This document shows, piece after piece, positions 25,121 through 33,926 of a stretch of 64,000 nucleotides of DNA; the stretch's first letter is position 1, and the number at the start of each line of letters is the position of its first letter. The notes beneath the pieces were generated by a model that was given only the letters and a program-made list of their open reading frames with translations, was not told the origin of the DNA and searched no databases. This stretch comes from Chryseobacterium taeanense (GTDB lineage: Bacteria > Bacteroidota > Bacteroidia > Flavobacteriales > Weeksellaceae): assembly GCF_900099685.1 (NCBI RefSeq), contig NZ_FNDW01000008.1, forward strand, positions 1-64,000. The letters are read 5' to 3'. A program made the position numbers and the translations under genes.

Positions 25121-25247
25121 AATCATACATTACTTTAATAAATCTTTAACATTGACAGATTGATTTAGAATGAATTAAATTTTTAAAATCAAGAAGGAGA
25201 ATTATGAAGCAGGAAAATAGTATAATAGAAAAGTTCCTTAAAAAGCA

Positions 25248-25275
25248 AAAGCACGAATCGAGTGATCCGTGCTTT
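25248..25275 (-). terminator. Rho-independent terminator after rho
   Basis: AAAGCACG (25248-25255) pairs with CGTGCTTT (25268-25275). Reading leftwards the stem is followed by T-rich sequence. It lies 28 bp after the rho stop codon. Confidence 0.7.
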
Positions 25276-25302
25276 CTATTTAACAAAATAAATTAATTAT
25301 TA

Positions 25303-27120
25303 TTATTTATTCATAGACATCAGGAATTCTTCATTATTGATCGTTCCTTTGATGTTTCTGTCAACAAATTCCATAGCTTCCACAGGATTCATTTCAGAAA
25401 GATACTTTCTTAAAATCCACATTCTCTGTGAAGTCACTTCATCAAGAAGCAAATCGTCTCTACGCGTGCTTGAAGCCACGAGATCAATCGCAGGATAAAT
25501 TCTTCTGTTGGCAATTTTTCTGTCAAGCTGAAGTTCCATGTTCCCGGTTCCTTTAAATTCTTCAAAGATCACTTCATCCATTTTAGAACCTGTATCAATA
25601 AGTGCTGTTGCAATAATCGTTAAAGAACCGCCACCTTCAATTTTTCTGGCCGCCCCGAAGAATCTTTTCGGTTTGTGGAGCGCATTGGCATCAACCCCTC
25701 CGGAAAGCACTTTTCCTGAAGCCGGCGTTACCGTATTGTACGCTCTCGCCAATCTTGTAATAGAATCAAGCAAAATAACAACATCGTGTCCACATTCTAC
25801 CATTCTCTGCGCTTTTGCCAAAACGAGGTTGGCCACTTTTACGTGTTTTTCTGCCGCTTCGTCAAAGGTAGAAGCGATAACTTCTGCATTTACACTTCTT
25901 TCCATGTCGGTAACTTCTTCAGGACGTTCATCGATAAGAAGAACCATCATATAAACTTCAGGATGATTGGCAGCAATAGAATTGGCAATATCTTTCAGCA
26001 ACATGGTTTTACCCGTTTTCGGCTGAGCCACAATCATTGCTCTCTGCCCTTTTCCGATTGGAGCAAATAAATCGACAACTCTCGTAGAAATCGTAGAACC
26101 TTTTCCTGCCAGGTTAAATTTCTCCTGTGGGAAAAGCGGTGTAAGATACTCGAAAGCAACACGGTCTTTAATGAAAGCAAGGTCGCGCCCGTTGACTTCA
26201 GTTGGTCTTAATAATGAAAAATATTTTTCACCTTCTTTAGGCAATCTTACGATTCCTTTTACGGTATCCCCGGTTTTCAAACCGAAATTTCTGATCTGCG
26301 CGGTAGAAACATACACATCATCAGGGGAAGAAATATAACTGAAATCCGATGAACGAAGGAAGCCATAGTTATCCGGCAAAATCTCTAAAACACCTTCAAT
26401 GCTGACCATTCCGTCAAAAGAGAACTCTTTTTTCTGTTCCTGGTGCTCATCATTTTTTTCAGAATTCTGCTGTTGTTGCTTATTCTGATTTTGGTTTTGA
26501 TTCTGATGCTGATTTTTATTTTGATTTCCGTTGTTGTGCGGATTGTTGTGTTGTCCTTTTTGAGATCTGGCCTGATGTTGAGGGTTGGCTGGCCTTTCTT
26601 CTGCCGGAGCAGATTCTTGAGATTCTGTGTTTTTAAAAGTGTCAGGTTTTTCCTGCTGAATTTCCGGGGCAGCAACCGCCGCATCTGTTGTGTTTACCCT
26701 TTTCCTTTTTTTCTTCGCTGCAGGTGGTGAAGTTTCTTCTGCATTGGCTGCGGGTTCTGTTTTCACTTCTTCCTGTTTTGGCTCTTCAGAAGGCTTCTCT
26801 TCTGTTTCAGCTTTTTCTTCAGCCGTTGGTTTTTGTTCTGCTTTAGCTTCCGTTTTTGGCTTGGCTGCTGTTTTCCTTGGTGCAACTTTTCTTGCAGGTG
26901 CTTTTGCGGGTTTATCCTCGGTTTTCTGTTCAGTTTCTAAACTGTTTTCTGTAGCGTTGAAATATTCTTTCGCTACTTTTGGATTTGAAGCCTGAAAGTC
27001 AAGAATTGCAAAGATTTTGTCATTTTCAGTGCTGTTTCTTGCAACTTTAACGCCCAAATCCTTTAAGATTTTAGTCAGTTCCGTTACGGATTTTGACCTT
27101 AACGTTTCAATGTTAAACAT
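25303..27120 (-). CDS. rho: Transcription termination factor Rho with long disordered insertion
   Basis: The start is set at 27120 ([15 protein letters not shown]), which is the normal Rho N-terminus; a longer open frame runs back through the promoter. The product is 605 residues. Residues 1-50 are the N-terminal helical domain. Residues ~57-232 are a low-complexity insertion, first Lys/Glu/Ala/Pro-rich (~60-170) then Asn/Gln/His-rich (~178-229). The RNA-binding domain resumes at [15 protein letters not shown]. The ATPase core has the Walker A in [23 protein letters not shown] and the R loop. Rho is the hexameric RNA helicase that ends transcription. Such insertions are known in Bacteroidota, and in B. 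thetaiotaomicron the Rho insertion drives phase separation. Here that is an extrapolation. Confidence 0.95.
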   Translation of the reverse strand: MFNIETLRSKSVTELTKILKDLGVKVARNSTENDKIFAILDFQASNPKVAKEYFNATENSLETEQKTEDKPAKAPARKVAPRKTAAKPKTEAKAEQKPTAEEKAETEEKPSEEPKQEEVKTEPAANAEETSPPAAKKKRKRVNTTDAAVAAPEIQQEKPDTFKNTESQESAPAEERPANPQHQARSQKGQHNNPHNNGNQNKNQHQNQNQNQNKQQQQNSEKNDEHQEQKKEFSFDGMVSIEGVLEILPDNYGFLRSSDFSYISSPDDVYVSTAQIRNFGLKTGDTVKGIVRLPKEGEKYFSLLRPTEVNGRDLAFIKDRVAFEYLTPLFPQEKFNLAGKGSTISTRVVDLFAPIGKGQRAMIVAQPKTGKTMLLKDIANSIAANHPEVYMMVLLIDERPEEVTDMERSVNAEVIASTFDEAAEKHVKVANLVLAKAQRMVECGHDVVILLDSITRLARAYNTVTPASGKVLSGGVDANALHKPKRFFGAARKIEGGGSLTIIATALIDTGSKMDEVIFEEFKGTGNMELQLDRKIANRRIYPAIDLVASSTRRDDLLLDEVTSQRMWILRKYLSEMNPVEAMEFVDRNIKGTINNEEFLMSMNK

Positions 27121-27201
27121 ATTTAATGTAAAAAATGTAATTAATTGTGAGTAAGAAAAGTAAGTCCGGTGACTTTTGTTTTCAAGTACATTTGTATAAT
27201 G

Positions 27202-27232
27202 CAAATCTACACTTATTTTTGAATTGTGCAAA
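27202..27232 (-). promoter_or_regulatory. rho promoter (TTTG-N19-TAGATTTG)
   Basis: On the minus strand, TTTG (complement of 27229-27232) and TAGATTTG (complement of 27202-27209) are exactly 19 bp apart. It overlaps the -33 region of the divergent DUF4293 promoter. The leader to the rho ATG is about 80 nt. Confidence 0.75.
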
Positions 27233-27248
27233 ATTTATGCTATTTTTG
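27218..27248 (+). promoter_or_regulatory. DUF4293 promoter (TTTG-N19-TATTTTTG)
   Basis: TTTG at 27218-27221 and TATTTTTG at 27241-27248 are 19 bp apart, a perfect Bacteroidota promoter pattern. It overlaps the rho promoter head to head. Confidence 0.75.
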
Positions 27249-27265
27249 CTTTGAATTTAATTGTA

Positions 27266-27655
27266 ATGATACAAAGAATACAGACCATATGGACATTTCT
27301 GGCAGTTTTAGCTGCTGTGTTTCTGTTCATTACAGGTCAGGATGTGATCCTCTCCGATCATTTCCCGATACTGAATATTGCCTGTGTGATCCTTGTTTTG
27401 GTCGGATTACTAAGTGTATTCAGTTACAAAAACAGAAAAAGACAAATTTTGCTGAATAACATCAGCATCATTATAAACGTTTTGTTGGTTGGTGTATTGA
27501 CGTACTGGTTACTAAACTTACCCGGAGGAATTCAGTTTCCTGAGAAGGGTATTGAGCCAATGTTTCCATTGATTGCGATTGTATGTTTGTTTATTGCAAA
27601 CACGTACATCAAAAAAGATGAGAGGCTCGTAAAATCTGTAGACAGACTTCGATAA
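27266..27655 (+). CDS. DUF4293 family membrane protein
   Basis: The start at 27266 (MIQRIQTIWTFLAVL) gives 129 residues; the longer frame begins inside the promoter. Four transmembrane helices are evident (about 8-24, 35-54, 67-88 and 103-118). MIQRIQTIWTFLA is the conserved N-terminal signature of DUF4293 proteins, which sit next to rho across Flavobacteriia. No function is known. A terminator follows at 27680. Confidence 0.85.
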   Translation: MIQRIQTIWTFLAVLAAVFLFITGQDVILSDHFPILNIACVILVLVGLLSVFSYKNRKRQILLNNISIIINVLLVGVLTYWLLNLPGGIQFPEKGIEPMFPLIAIVCLFIANTYIKKDERLVKSVDRLR

Positions 27656-27679
27656 CCTTACAACGATTTTTTGAGTGAG

Positions 27680-27709
27680 AACAGCTTCTTTTCAGGAGCT
27701 GTTTTTTTA
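27680..27709 (+). terminator. Rho-independent terminator
   Basis: AACAGCT (27680-27686) pairs with AGCTGTT (27697-27703), followed by a T run; it is 24 bp after the DUF4293 stop. Confidence 0.8.
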
Positions 27710-27887
27710 TTTTTTAATTTTAATAAATCCGTTTATCTACGATTAATTTTAATCTGTAATCAAAAACCACATCGGAAAATCTTTTGTTATAATATTTAAT
27801 GAGAGAGTTTGTAACAAACAGATCATAAGTAACACCTATTAGATAAAGTATAAGTCTATTAAAAAACGTCTTATCATTTAAATTATG

Positions 27888-27895
27888 TAATTTTG
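27888..27895 (+). promoter_or_regulatory. Putative -7 element of the ABC exporter gene (TAATTTTG)
   Basis: TAATTTTG fits TAnnTTTG, 20 bp before the ATG at 27916. Confidence 0.5.
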
Positions 27896-27915
27896 CTATC
27901 CAATTTTTTCATTGA

Positions 27916-29754
27916 ATGAATCAGTACATTAAAATACTTAAGTTCGCAAGACCTCATCAAAAATACATCTACGGAAGTTTATTCTTCAACCTTATGTATT
28001 CTGTTTTCCAGATTGCTTCCTTAGGAACCATTCTGCCGGTTTTGGGAATGCTTTTCGGAACTATCGAAGCTAAAAAATACAGCACTCCACCAGTCTATTC
28101 AGGAGAAATTCTGGATTTTTTCTCTTACGCAAAAGAATATGCCAACTATTACGTCCAAAGCCTGGTAACACAATACGGAGCGCTTACCGTTTTGGCGTGG
28201 CTATGTATAATAACAGCTTTTATGTTTCTGTTAAGAAATCTTTTCAGATACCTGGGATCTTTTTTACTGATTAATTATCGTGTAGGCGTTACCAAAGACC
28301 TTCGTGGAGCGATGTACAGGAAAATACTTTCCCTGCCGGTTGCTTTTTTTACCGAAAGTAGAAAAGGAGATCTGATGTCGCGTATGTCGAATGATGTAGG
28401 GGAAGTTGAGGGAAATATTTTAGGAAGTTTGGTAGAATTAATCAATGCCCCTTTCATGCTCATCAGCACATTGATAACTTTGTTTTTCTTAAGTACGGAA
28501 ATGACACTTTTCTCCCTTCTGGTTTTACCGGTGATGGGAACAATGATTGCCCTGATTGGGAAAAGCCTTAAAAAAGATTCTCATAAAGCTCAGAACGAGA
28601 TGGGAAACATTTTCTCTATTGTAGACGAAACCCTAAAATCTACGAAAGTCATTAAGATTTTCAGCGCTGAGAAAATAATGGACAACCGCTTTATGCAGTC
28701 GATGCAACGATGGATCAATAGTTCTATAAGTCTAGGAAGAAAGAAGGAACTAGCTTCTCCAATGAGCGAATTCTTAGGCTCCGTTACTTTCTTAATTATT
28801 GCCTGGTACGGGGGGAAGCAGATTATCGTAGAGCAAAGTATTTCGCCGGCTGATTTTTTGGTATTTTTAGGAATTTTCTTCCAGATTTTGCCTCCGGTAA
28901 AAAGTTTATCCCAGTCTATTTCAAACGTTCAGAAAGGGGAAGCATCGTTGGAGAGAGTACTGGAAATCCTGGATGCCGATGTAAAAATTGATGAAGTTGC
29001 GAATCCGGTAAGTATTTCAACCCTGGATAAATCAATAGAATTTAATAATATTGGTTTTTATTACGATAAAGACCACACGATTCTTAAAAACTTTTCATTG
29101 AGTATCCCAAAAGGGAAAACAGTAGCTTTGGTAGGACAAAGTGGAAGTGGGAAAACAACTATTGCCAACCTTCTGGCAAGATTTTATGATGTTTCTGAAG
29201 GAGAAATCCTGATTGATGGAGAAAACATTAAAAATTTAAACCTAAAAGAATACCGCAAACTATTGGGAATGGTTACCCAAGAGTCTGTTCTATTCAACGA
29301 CACGGTGTACAATAATATTCTGATGGGTAAACCTGATGCAACACGCGAAGAAGTAATTGCGGCTGCAAAAATCGCCAATGCAGATTCATTTATTTCACAA
29401 TTACCTAATGGCTACGAATCTAATATTGGGGATGATGGCGGTAAACTTTCCGGAGGGCAGAAACAAAGAGTTTCGATTGCAAGAGCGGTCTTGAAAAACC
29501 CTCCAATCATGATTCTGGATGAAGCCACTTCCGCACTGGATACGGAATCTGAAAGATTTGTTCAGGATGCTCTTGAAAAGATGATGGAAAACAGAACTTC
29601 CCTGGTGATCGCCCACCGTCTTTCAACGATTCAAAAAGCTGACTGGATTGTTGTCATGGAAAAAGGTAACATCGTGGAACAGGGAACTCACCACGAGCTC
29701 ATCGCAAAAAAAGGAACATATCAGAAGTTGGTTGAGTTGCAAAATTTTGATTAA
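27916..29754 (+). CDS. ABC exporter, MsbA-like half-transporter
   Basis: The 612-residue protein joins a six-helix membrane domain (about 1-335) to an ATPase domain. The nucleotide-binding domain shows Walker A GQSGSGKTT, a Q-loop in MVTQESVLF, the signature KLSGGQKQRVSIARA, Walker B PIMILDEATSALD and the H-loop in IAHRLSTIQ. It is a homodimeric inner-membrane exporter. MsbA-type lipid A flipping is the commonest role for such a stand-alone gene in Bacteroidota, but drug or lipid export cannot be told apart here. A terminator follows at 29776. Confidence 0.88.
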   Translation: MNQYIKILKFARPHQKYIYGSLFFNLMYSVFQIASLGTILPVLGMLFGTIEAKKYSTPPVYSGEILDFFSYAKEYANYYVQSLVTQYGALTVLAWLCIITAFMFLLRNLFRYLGSFLLINYRVGVTKDLRGAMYRKILSLPVAFFTESRKGDLMSRMSNDVGEVEGNILGSLVELINAPFMLISTLITLFFLSTEMTLFSLLVLPVMGTMIALIGKSLKKDSHKAQNEMGNIFSIVDETLKSTKVIKIFSAEKIMDNRFMQSMQRWINSSISLGRKKELASPMSEFLGSVTFLIIAWYGGKQIIVEQSISPADFLVFLGIFFQILPPVKSLSQSISNVQKGEASLERVLEILDADVKIDEVANPVSISTLDKSIEFNNIGFYYDKDHTILKNFSLSIPKGKTVALVGQSGSGKTTIANLLARFYDVSEGEILIDGENIKNLNLKEYRKLLGMVTQESVLFNDTVYNNILMGKPDATREEVIAAAKIANADSFISQLPNGYESNIGDDGGKLSGGQKQRVSIARAVLKNPPIMILDEATSALDTESERFVQDALEKMMENRTSLVIAHRLSTIQKADWIVVMEKGNIVEQGTHHELIAKKGTYQKLVELQNFD

Positions 29755-29775
29755 TTTTCATCATTTAAATAAATT

Positions 29776-29812
29776 AAAAAGGAGTACTTCTCAGCGAAAT
29801 ACTCCTTTTTTT
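29776..29812 (+). terminator. Rho-independent terminator
   Basis: AAAAAGGAGTA and TACTCCTTTTT pair around a 13-nt loop, followed by T. It is placed between the exporter gene and the convergent GLPGLI gene. Confidence 0.8.
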
Positions 29813-29834
29813 AGTAAAATATTGCTAAAAAAAC

Positions 29835-29866
29835 CTGGTAATCATATTTTCTGGTAATCATATTTT
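29835..29866. repeat. 16-bp perfect tandem duplication at the 3' end of the GLPGLI gene
   Basis: CTGGTAATCATATTTT occurs twice back to back (29835-29850 and 29851-29866). Because 16 is not a multiple of three, the duplication shifts the frame and creates the present stop codon at 29842-29844. Confidence 0.7.
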
Positions 29867-30660
29867 AATGCATGATTCAATTCAATCGCATTATTATTAT
29901 CTCTAATATTTTTCTGCATACTTTCAGTCATTTTCTTCATACTTATATTTATCTTTTCGCCTTTTTCATTGGCATTTACATATCCTATATTGCGTGCCTT
30001 CACTTCTGCATAAGGGTCTTTATAAAAGTCAGACTCAAGTTTCCTGAATATCTCCCAATTAATTTCTTTTTTGGATCTGAGCGGAGAAATTTGAGACATA
30101 TTTTTTTCAATTTTCACCAATGAAAAAACAAAATCAGAACGCTCATCCGTGATTTTAATAATCATACCTGGAAGTCCATGAAAGATGTAAGGACCATCCT
30201 GTAAAACAATTTCCTGCGTAAACCATGCAGTCCAACTCCTGCCACCATAAATTAATTCTGCCTTCTGACAATCAAAGTCACCTATTTTTGTTTTATCGTT
30301 GGTGATTTTCCAGGCAAGATCTTCAATCGGAATAGAATAAATATCACTAAAAATAGGGGTAACTATAATTTTATACACTTTATTTTCGGTTAATATTTTT
30401 TGAGTGTAATACTGATGATTATAATTCATTTTAAATCCTAGACCAAAACCTGTTTTTTGAATCAGTGAATCTGCACTTCTTTCATGCTGTGACCTAAAAA
30501 TAGATTCTTTACCATATATATCCAGGTAGAAAAGCTGGTCTTTATAGTATTGTTTCTCTGCATTTGGTCTGTATTTCAGCTCATAAATAAATGATGTATT
30601 TTGTGAAAGCACTTTATTAACTATAAGGAACAGACAACAAATTAAAAATACTTTTTTCAT
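29842..30660 (-). CDS. GLPGLI family secreted protein
   Basis: The 272-residue protein has a signal peptide (VFLICCLFLIVNKVLSQ), then YELKYRPNAEKQYYKDQLFYL, a DFDCQKAELIYGGRSWTAWFT segment, and the family hallmark FHGLPGMIIKI (about 161-171). GLPGLI proteins are exported and widespread in Bacteroidota, often with TonB receptors; function is unknown. It is a single gene. Its C-terminus (LKYDYQKI) is set by a 16-bp tandem duplication. With only one copy it would instead end in YQVFLAIFY. Confidence 0.88.
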   Translation of the reverse strand: MKKVFLICCLFLIVNKVLSQNTSFIYELKYRPNAEKQYYKDQLFYLDIYGKESIFRSQHERSADSLIQKTGFGLGFKMNYNHQYYTQKILTENKVYKIIVTPIFSDIYSIPIEDLAWKITNDKTKIGDFDCQKAELIYGGRSWTAWFTQEIVLQDGPYIFHGLPGMIIKITDERSDFVFSLVKIEKNMSQISPLRSKKEINWEIFRKLESDFYKDPYAEVKARNIGYVNANEKGEKINISMKKMTESMQKNIRDNNNAIELNHALKYDYQKI

Positions 30661-30794
30661 ATCAAATTATGATAATTTCAATCTTTTGTTTCAGAAGTAG
30701 TATAGAATTATCCCTGAACTTCATCAACAAATATATATTAAATATTGTGTTCTAAATTTTAGATTATACTTTTCTTTCTGGCTAAATAAAATAA

Positions 30795-30824
30795 AAAGGC
30801 TCAGATTATAAAATCCAAGCCTTT
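30795..30824 (-). terminator. Terminator after the PNGase F-like gene
   Basis: AAAGGCT and AGCCTTT pair around a 16-nt loop, and reading leftwards the stem runs into TTTTATTTTA. It is about 26 bp after the stop at 30850. Confidence 0.6.
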
Positions 30825-30849
30825 ATGTATATTCTTCGTTTATAAAATT

Positions 30850-32178
30850 TTATTTCTTTACTATTTTATGTTTAAACTGCATTCCGCCTTCAAGGCTTAT
30901 ATCTAAAATATATACTCCTGCAGGATAAGCCGAAAGATCTACCTTCGATTCCTTTACTTCATTAAGTTTTCTTCCTTCCGTAGAATAAACCGAAATACTT
31001 CTGAGTTTTTTATCTGATCTGATATTCACAAAATCTGTCGTAGGATTAGGAAATATGGCAACATCAACGGTAGAAACATCTTTCACAGACAATTGCTGAC
31101 TGGTACTTTGCAAATACATGGAAAGAACGATTCTTCCGTCCTGTCCGTAGAAAACAGCACTTGGCACTTCATATTTAAGTGTATGATTGCCTGCCGCCAA
31201 GGTAGCTGTCGTAAAACTTCTTATAGGAACAGCATCACCCGGACACCAGTTGTTCCAGGAAGTCCACCAGGATGTAGAATGAACGGATGTTCCATAAATA
31301 CCGTTTCCCTGAGTATTATACATTCTGTAAGGTTCGCAGGAAGTTCCACCCGGAGTGAAAGTTAAAACCTGATTATTATCCAATGACACAAAATTCTGCC
31401 TTCTTACATATTCTTCACCATTTGTATTAGCGCCGTGTGGTGTGGAAATAATAAAAAACTGGGCATTATCTGTACTTTGCGTAAGATTAAAATTGACAAG
31501 CCTTACTGTTTGCCCTGTCTGATCGGTATTATTATAATTATTTAATTCATTAGAATCTAAAAGCGGAAGCAGATTATTGTAAGCCGTAATAAGTGAAGGA
31601 TCATTATAAGTAACAAAATCAAGCGTTCCGGCAAAAACATCGTTTCTTCCGGCACAACCGGCAACCTGAGTATTGGCAGCATAAGGAACACCAAAAACAT
31701 CCAATTCTACCCAGATATCATAAGAATTTCGCAACGTCATATTGCTAAAAATCGAATAAAGATTGTCTACCTGATAAGTATAAGGAACTTCTATAGGAGA
31801 AATATTTTTATTCATGAAAGGTGTAATATATCTCCCGACCTCAATCCTTTTTACAGTCGTATCATTGAGTGTGTATGATGCCTGATTTTTCGGAACCAGT
31901 GCAATATGAACACCTCCGATTCTGTCATAGTTATCACAAAGCGCTCCGATTTTAACATTCATCTGAATTTTATTGTGAAAAGAATTCAGTTCAGAATCCG
32001 TTAATTTTTTAGTATATCTGAAATTGGCAAGCCTTATGGTATTGGCAGGAACGGGATCTGAAACATTAGCAGCATATCCGTCGTAAAAAACGATTTGTGA
32101 AAATACATTGACCGTGGTTTGCGCTGTGCTTTTACAAAAGCCGATGAAGATCATTAAATAAAGTAGAATTTTTCTCAT
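30850..32178 (-). CDS. Peptide-N-glycosidase F-like protein with T9SS sorting domain
   Basis: The 442-residue protein has a signal peptide (ILLYLMIFIGFCKSTAQ), two PNGase F-type jelly-roll domains, and a C-terminal T9SS type A sorting domain (about 370-442: VAIFPNPTTDFVNI, YPAGVYILDI, FKHKIVKK). Parallels with Elizabethkingia PNGase F: CDNYDRIGGVHIALV (81-95) against CDEWDRYANVYV, IEVGRYITPF against EIGRFITPY, IWVELDVFG for the E118 region, GEEYVRRQ (254-261) for the E206 region, and WCPGDAVPIR (311-320) against WCPGMAVPTR. PNGase F cleaves N-glycans from asparagine in glycoproteins. Catalytic acids appear conserved, but activity and substrate are unproven. It stands alone. Confidence 0.8.
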   Translation of the reverse strand: MRKILLYLMIFIGFCKSTAQTTVNVFSQIVFYDGYAANVSDPVPANTIRLANFRYTKKLTDSELNSFHNKIQMNVKIGALCDNYDRIGGVHIALVPKNQASYTLNDTTVKRIEVGRYITPFMNKNISPIEVPYTYQVDNLYSIFSNMTLRNSYDIWVELDVFGVPYAANTQVAGCAGRNDVFAGTLDFVTYNDPSLITAYNNLLPLLDSNELNNYNNTDQTGQTVRLVNFNLTQSTDNAQFFIISTPHGANTNGEEYVRRQNFVSLDNNQVLTFTPGGTSCEPYRMYNTQGNGIYGTSVHSTSWWTSWNNWCPGDAVPIRSFTTATLAAGNHTLKYEVPSAVFYGQDGRIVLSMYLQSTSQQLSVKDVSTVDVAIFPNPTTDFVNIRSDKKLRSISVYSTEGRKLNEVKESKVDLSAYPAGVYILDISLEGGMQFKHKIVKK

Positions 32179-32203
32179 AAATTATTTATTTTCTCCAAAG
32201 CTA

Positions 32204-32211
32204 CAAATTTA
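32204..32211 (-). promoter_or_regulatory. Putative -7 element of the PNGase F-like gene
   Basis: The minus strand reads TAAATTTG, 25 bp before the ATG at 32178. A TTTG lies 25 bp further upstream, somewhat longer than the usual spacing. Confidence 0.45.
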
Positions 32212-32312
32212 CTTATTCATTTATTAGGATGAAGTACAAAATAAGTATCAAAATAATAAAGATAAATGAGTATTAAAGTATATTTTTCACCTGCTGTTTT
32301 TAATGATGAATT

Positions 32313-32341
32313 AAAAAAGGCTGTATTCTTAAGAAACAGCC
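32313..32341 (-). terminator. Terminator after psd
   Basis: GGCTGT (32319-32324) pairs with ACAGCC (32336-32341). Reading leftwards it is followed by TTTTTT, 28 bp after the psd stop codon. Confidence 0.8.
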
Positions 32342-32369
32342 CTATATTATCAAATAAATTTTTTATTCT

Positions 32370-33023
32370 TTAGTCCTTCATTCTTGCGATTACATCCAGT
32401 CCGCCTTTTGTAATATCACCGATCTTACAAATAATCTCCGTATCAAGAGGAAGGAAAACGTCCATTCTTGAGCCAAATTTAATAAAGCCAAACTCATGTC
32501 CTGCTTTTGCATCATCGCCTTCATTACAATAGAAAACAATTCTTCTGGCAACATACCCGGCAATTTGTCTGAAAACGACCTGATGATTGGTTAAGCTTTC
32601 TACAGCAACAGTAGTTCTTTCATTCTCGGTAGAAGATTTCTCATGCCATGCAACCAGATATTTCCCGGGATGATATTTTTTGTAAATAACTTTTCCTGAA
32701 ACCGGATATCGACAGATATGTACATTAAGCGGAGACATAAATATAGAAATCTGAATCGCTTTTCCTTTGATAAATTCATCTTCTTCCACTTCTTTAATCA
32801 TGACTACCTTTCCGTCAACCGGTGCGATCACATTTTCTCTGTGTTCCAGTATATCACGATCCGGCACCCGGAAGAACCAAAATACAAGACTGTAAACCAC
32901 CAGCAAAGGCAGAATGATTACCAACGACCACATTTCGAGGAAATAAATGGCCAATGCACTCAAAATGATAAACAATAAGGATGCAACGGTAATTGTTCCT
33001 TTTGATTCTTTGTGTAATTTCAT
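32370..33023 (-). CDS. psd: Phosphatidylserine decarboxylase proenzyme
   Basis: The 217-residue enzyme converts phosphatidylserine to phosphatidylethanolamine at the inner membrane. It is the short class: two N-terminal hydrophobic segments, then APVDGKVV, MSPLNVHICRYPVSGKV, YHPGKYLVAWHEKS, and the self-cleavage site in KFGSRMDVFLP, where Gly-Ser is cut to make the pyruvoyl group. It starts 4 bp after the cdsA stop, so both lie in one phospholipid-synthesis operon with the LUD gene upstream. Confidence 0.93.
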   Translation of the reverse strand: MKLHKESKGTITVASLLFIILSALAIYFLEMWSLVIILPLLVVYSLVFWFFRVPDRDILEHRENVIAPVDGKVVMIKEVEEDEFIKGKAIQISIFMSPLNVHICRYPVSGKVIYKKYHPGKYLVAWHEKSSTENERTTVAVESLTNHQVVFRQIAGYVARRIVFYCNEGDDAKAGHEFGFIKFGSRMDVFLPLDTEIICKIGDITKGGLDVIARMKD

Positions 33024-33027
33024 GAGA

Positions 33028-33900
33028 TTAAATAAATTTTTCTAAAATAAAGTACAAATATACGACAGGAACGCAGATTAAAAAACTATCCAGACGATCC
33101 AGCACTCCGCCGTGCCCCGGAATAATGTTTCCACTGTCTTTTACCCCGAAATTTCTTTTCAACTGGCTTTCCACCAAATCTCCCACAGGCGCAAAAGCGG
33201 CCACCAGAAATCCTACTACGATCCAGTTCCCACGAAGATCAGGCTGATATTGCTCAATAAAATATGACAAGACCAAGGTAAGCAGTACTCCACCTATATA
33301 GCCTTCCCATGTTTTTTTAGGGGAAATCTTGGGTGCCATTTTATGTTTTCCAAAAAACTTTCCGGTAAGATAAGCAAACGTGTCGCTGCTCCATATTAAA
33401 ACAAAAAGAAAAAGTACCTCTAAGGAAAACCGATCATCGAATCTGGAGAACTTCGGTAAGCCTAATGCAAAACTGAAGGGAAGCGCTACGTAAATGACTG
33501 TAAAAATCAATTTCCCACTATCATAATACAATTCGTTCGGATATTTGAACAGTGTGACCACTGCAATAACTATTAAAAGTAAAGCCAAAATCTCACTGAT
33601 CCTGAAATCGAAAAAGAAATCAAAGTGGAAATATCGTTTAGAAAAAATATAAAATATAAAAATGATGAGCGGAAGGACAACCCATCTTTCATATCCGTTT
33701 CCGAACTTCATTATTTTAAAACACTCCCACGAACCTACTCCAAGCAGCAATGTAATTAAACCGTAATACAGATATTGTTGCTTCACAAGATCCGGCACTA
33801 TACTATTGATAAGCTGTGCTCCCAGCGGTGTTGTACAAAGAATAATGATTGCTACATAAACAATTCCTGATATCGTTCTTTGAATGAGATTTTTGTCCAA
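33028..33900 (-). CDS. cdsA: Phosphatidate cytidylyltransferase
   Basis: The 290-residue polytopic enzyme makes CDP-diacylglycerol from phosphatidate and CTP. It has about eight membrane segments and the family signature near the C-terminus: SPKKTWEGYIGG, then FAPVGDLVESQLKRNFGVKDSG and PGHGGVLDRLDSFL. It is immediately upstream of psd (4 bp) and 26 bp downstream of the LUD gene. Confidence 0.93.
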   Translation of the reverse strand: MDKNLIQRTISGIVYVAIIILCTTPLGAQLINSIVPDLVKQQYLYYGLITLLLGVGSWECFKIMKFGNGYERWVVLPLIIFIFYIFSKRYFHFDFFFDFRISEILALLLIVIAVVTLFKYPNELYYDSGKLIFTVIYVALPFSFALGLPKFSRFDDRFSLEVLFLFVLIWSSDTFAYLTGKFFGKHKMAPKISPKKTWEGYIGGVLLTLVLSYFIEQYQPDLRGNWIVVGFLVAAFAPVGDLVESQLKRNFGVKDSGNIIPGHGGVLDRLDSFLICVPVVYLYFILEKFI

Positions 33901-33926
33901 AATTCTAAAAATTTATAAAGTGATGC

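Noticed and set aside
25204-25296. 30-codon frame MKQENSIIEKFLKKQKHESS... between sod and rho
   Set aside because: It overlaps the terminator of rho, on the opposite strand, and is too short to support without further evidence.
26490-26540. CAG/TTG-like short tandem runs suggesting a microsatellite or CRISPR
   Set aside because: They are codons of the Asn/Gln-rich part of Rho and have no regular spacer structure.
26443-26995. Plus-strand open frames across the Rho insertion
   Set aside because: They are antisense to the low-complexity Lys/Glu/Pro and Asn/Gln block of rho, whose composition keeps other frames open by chance.
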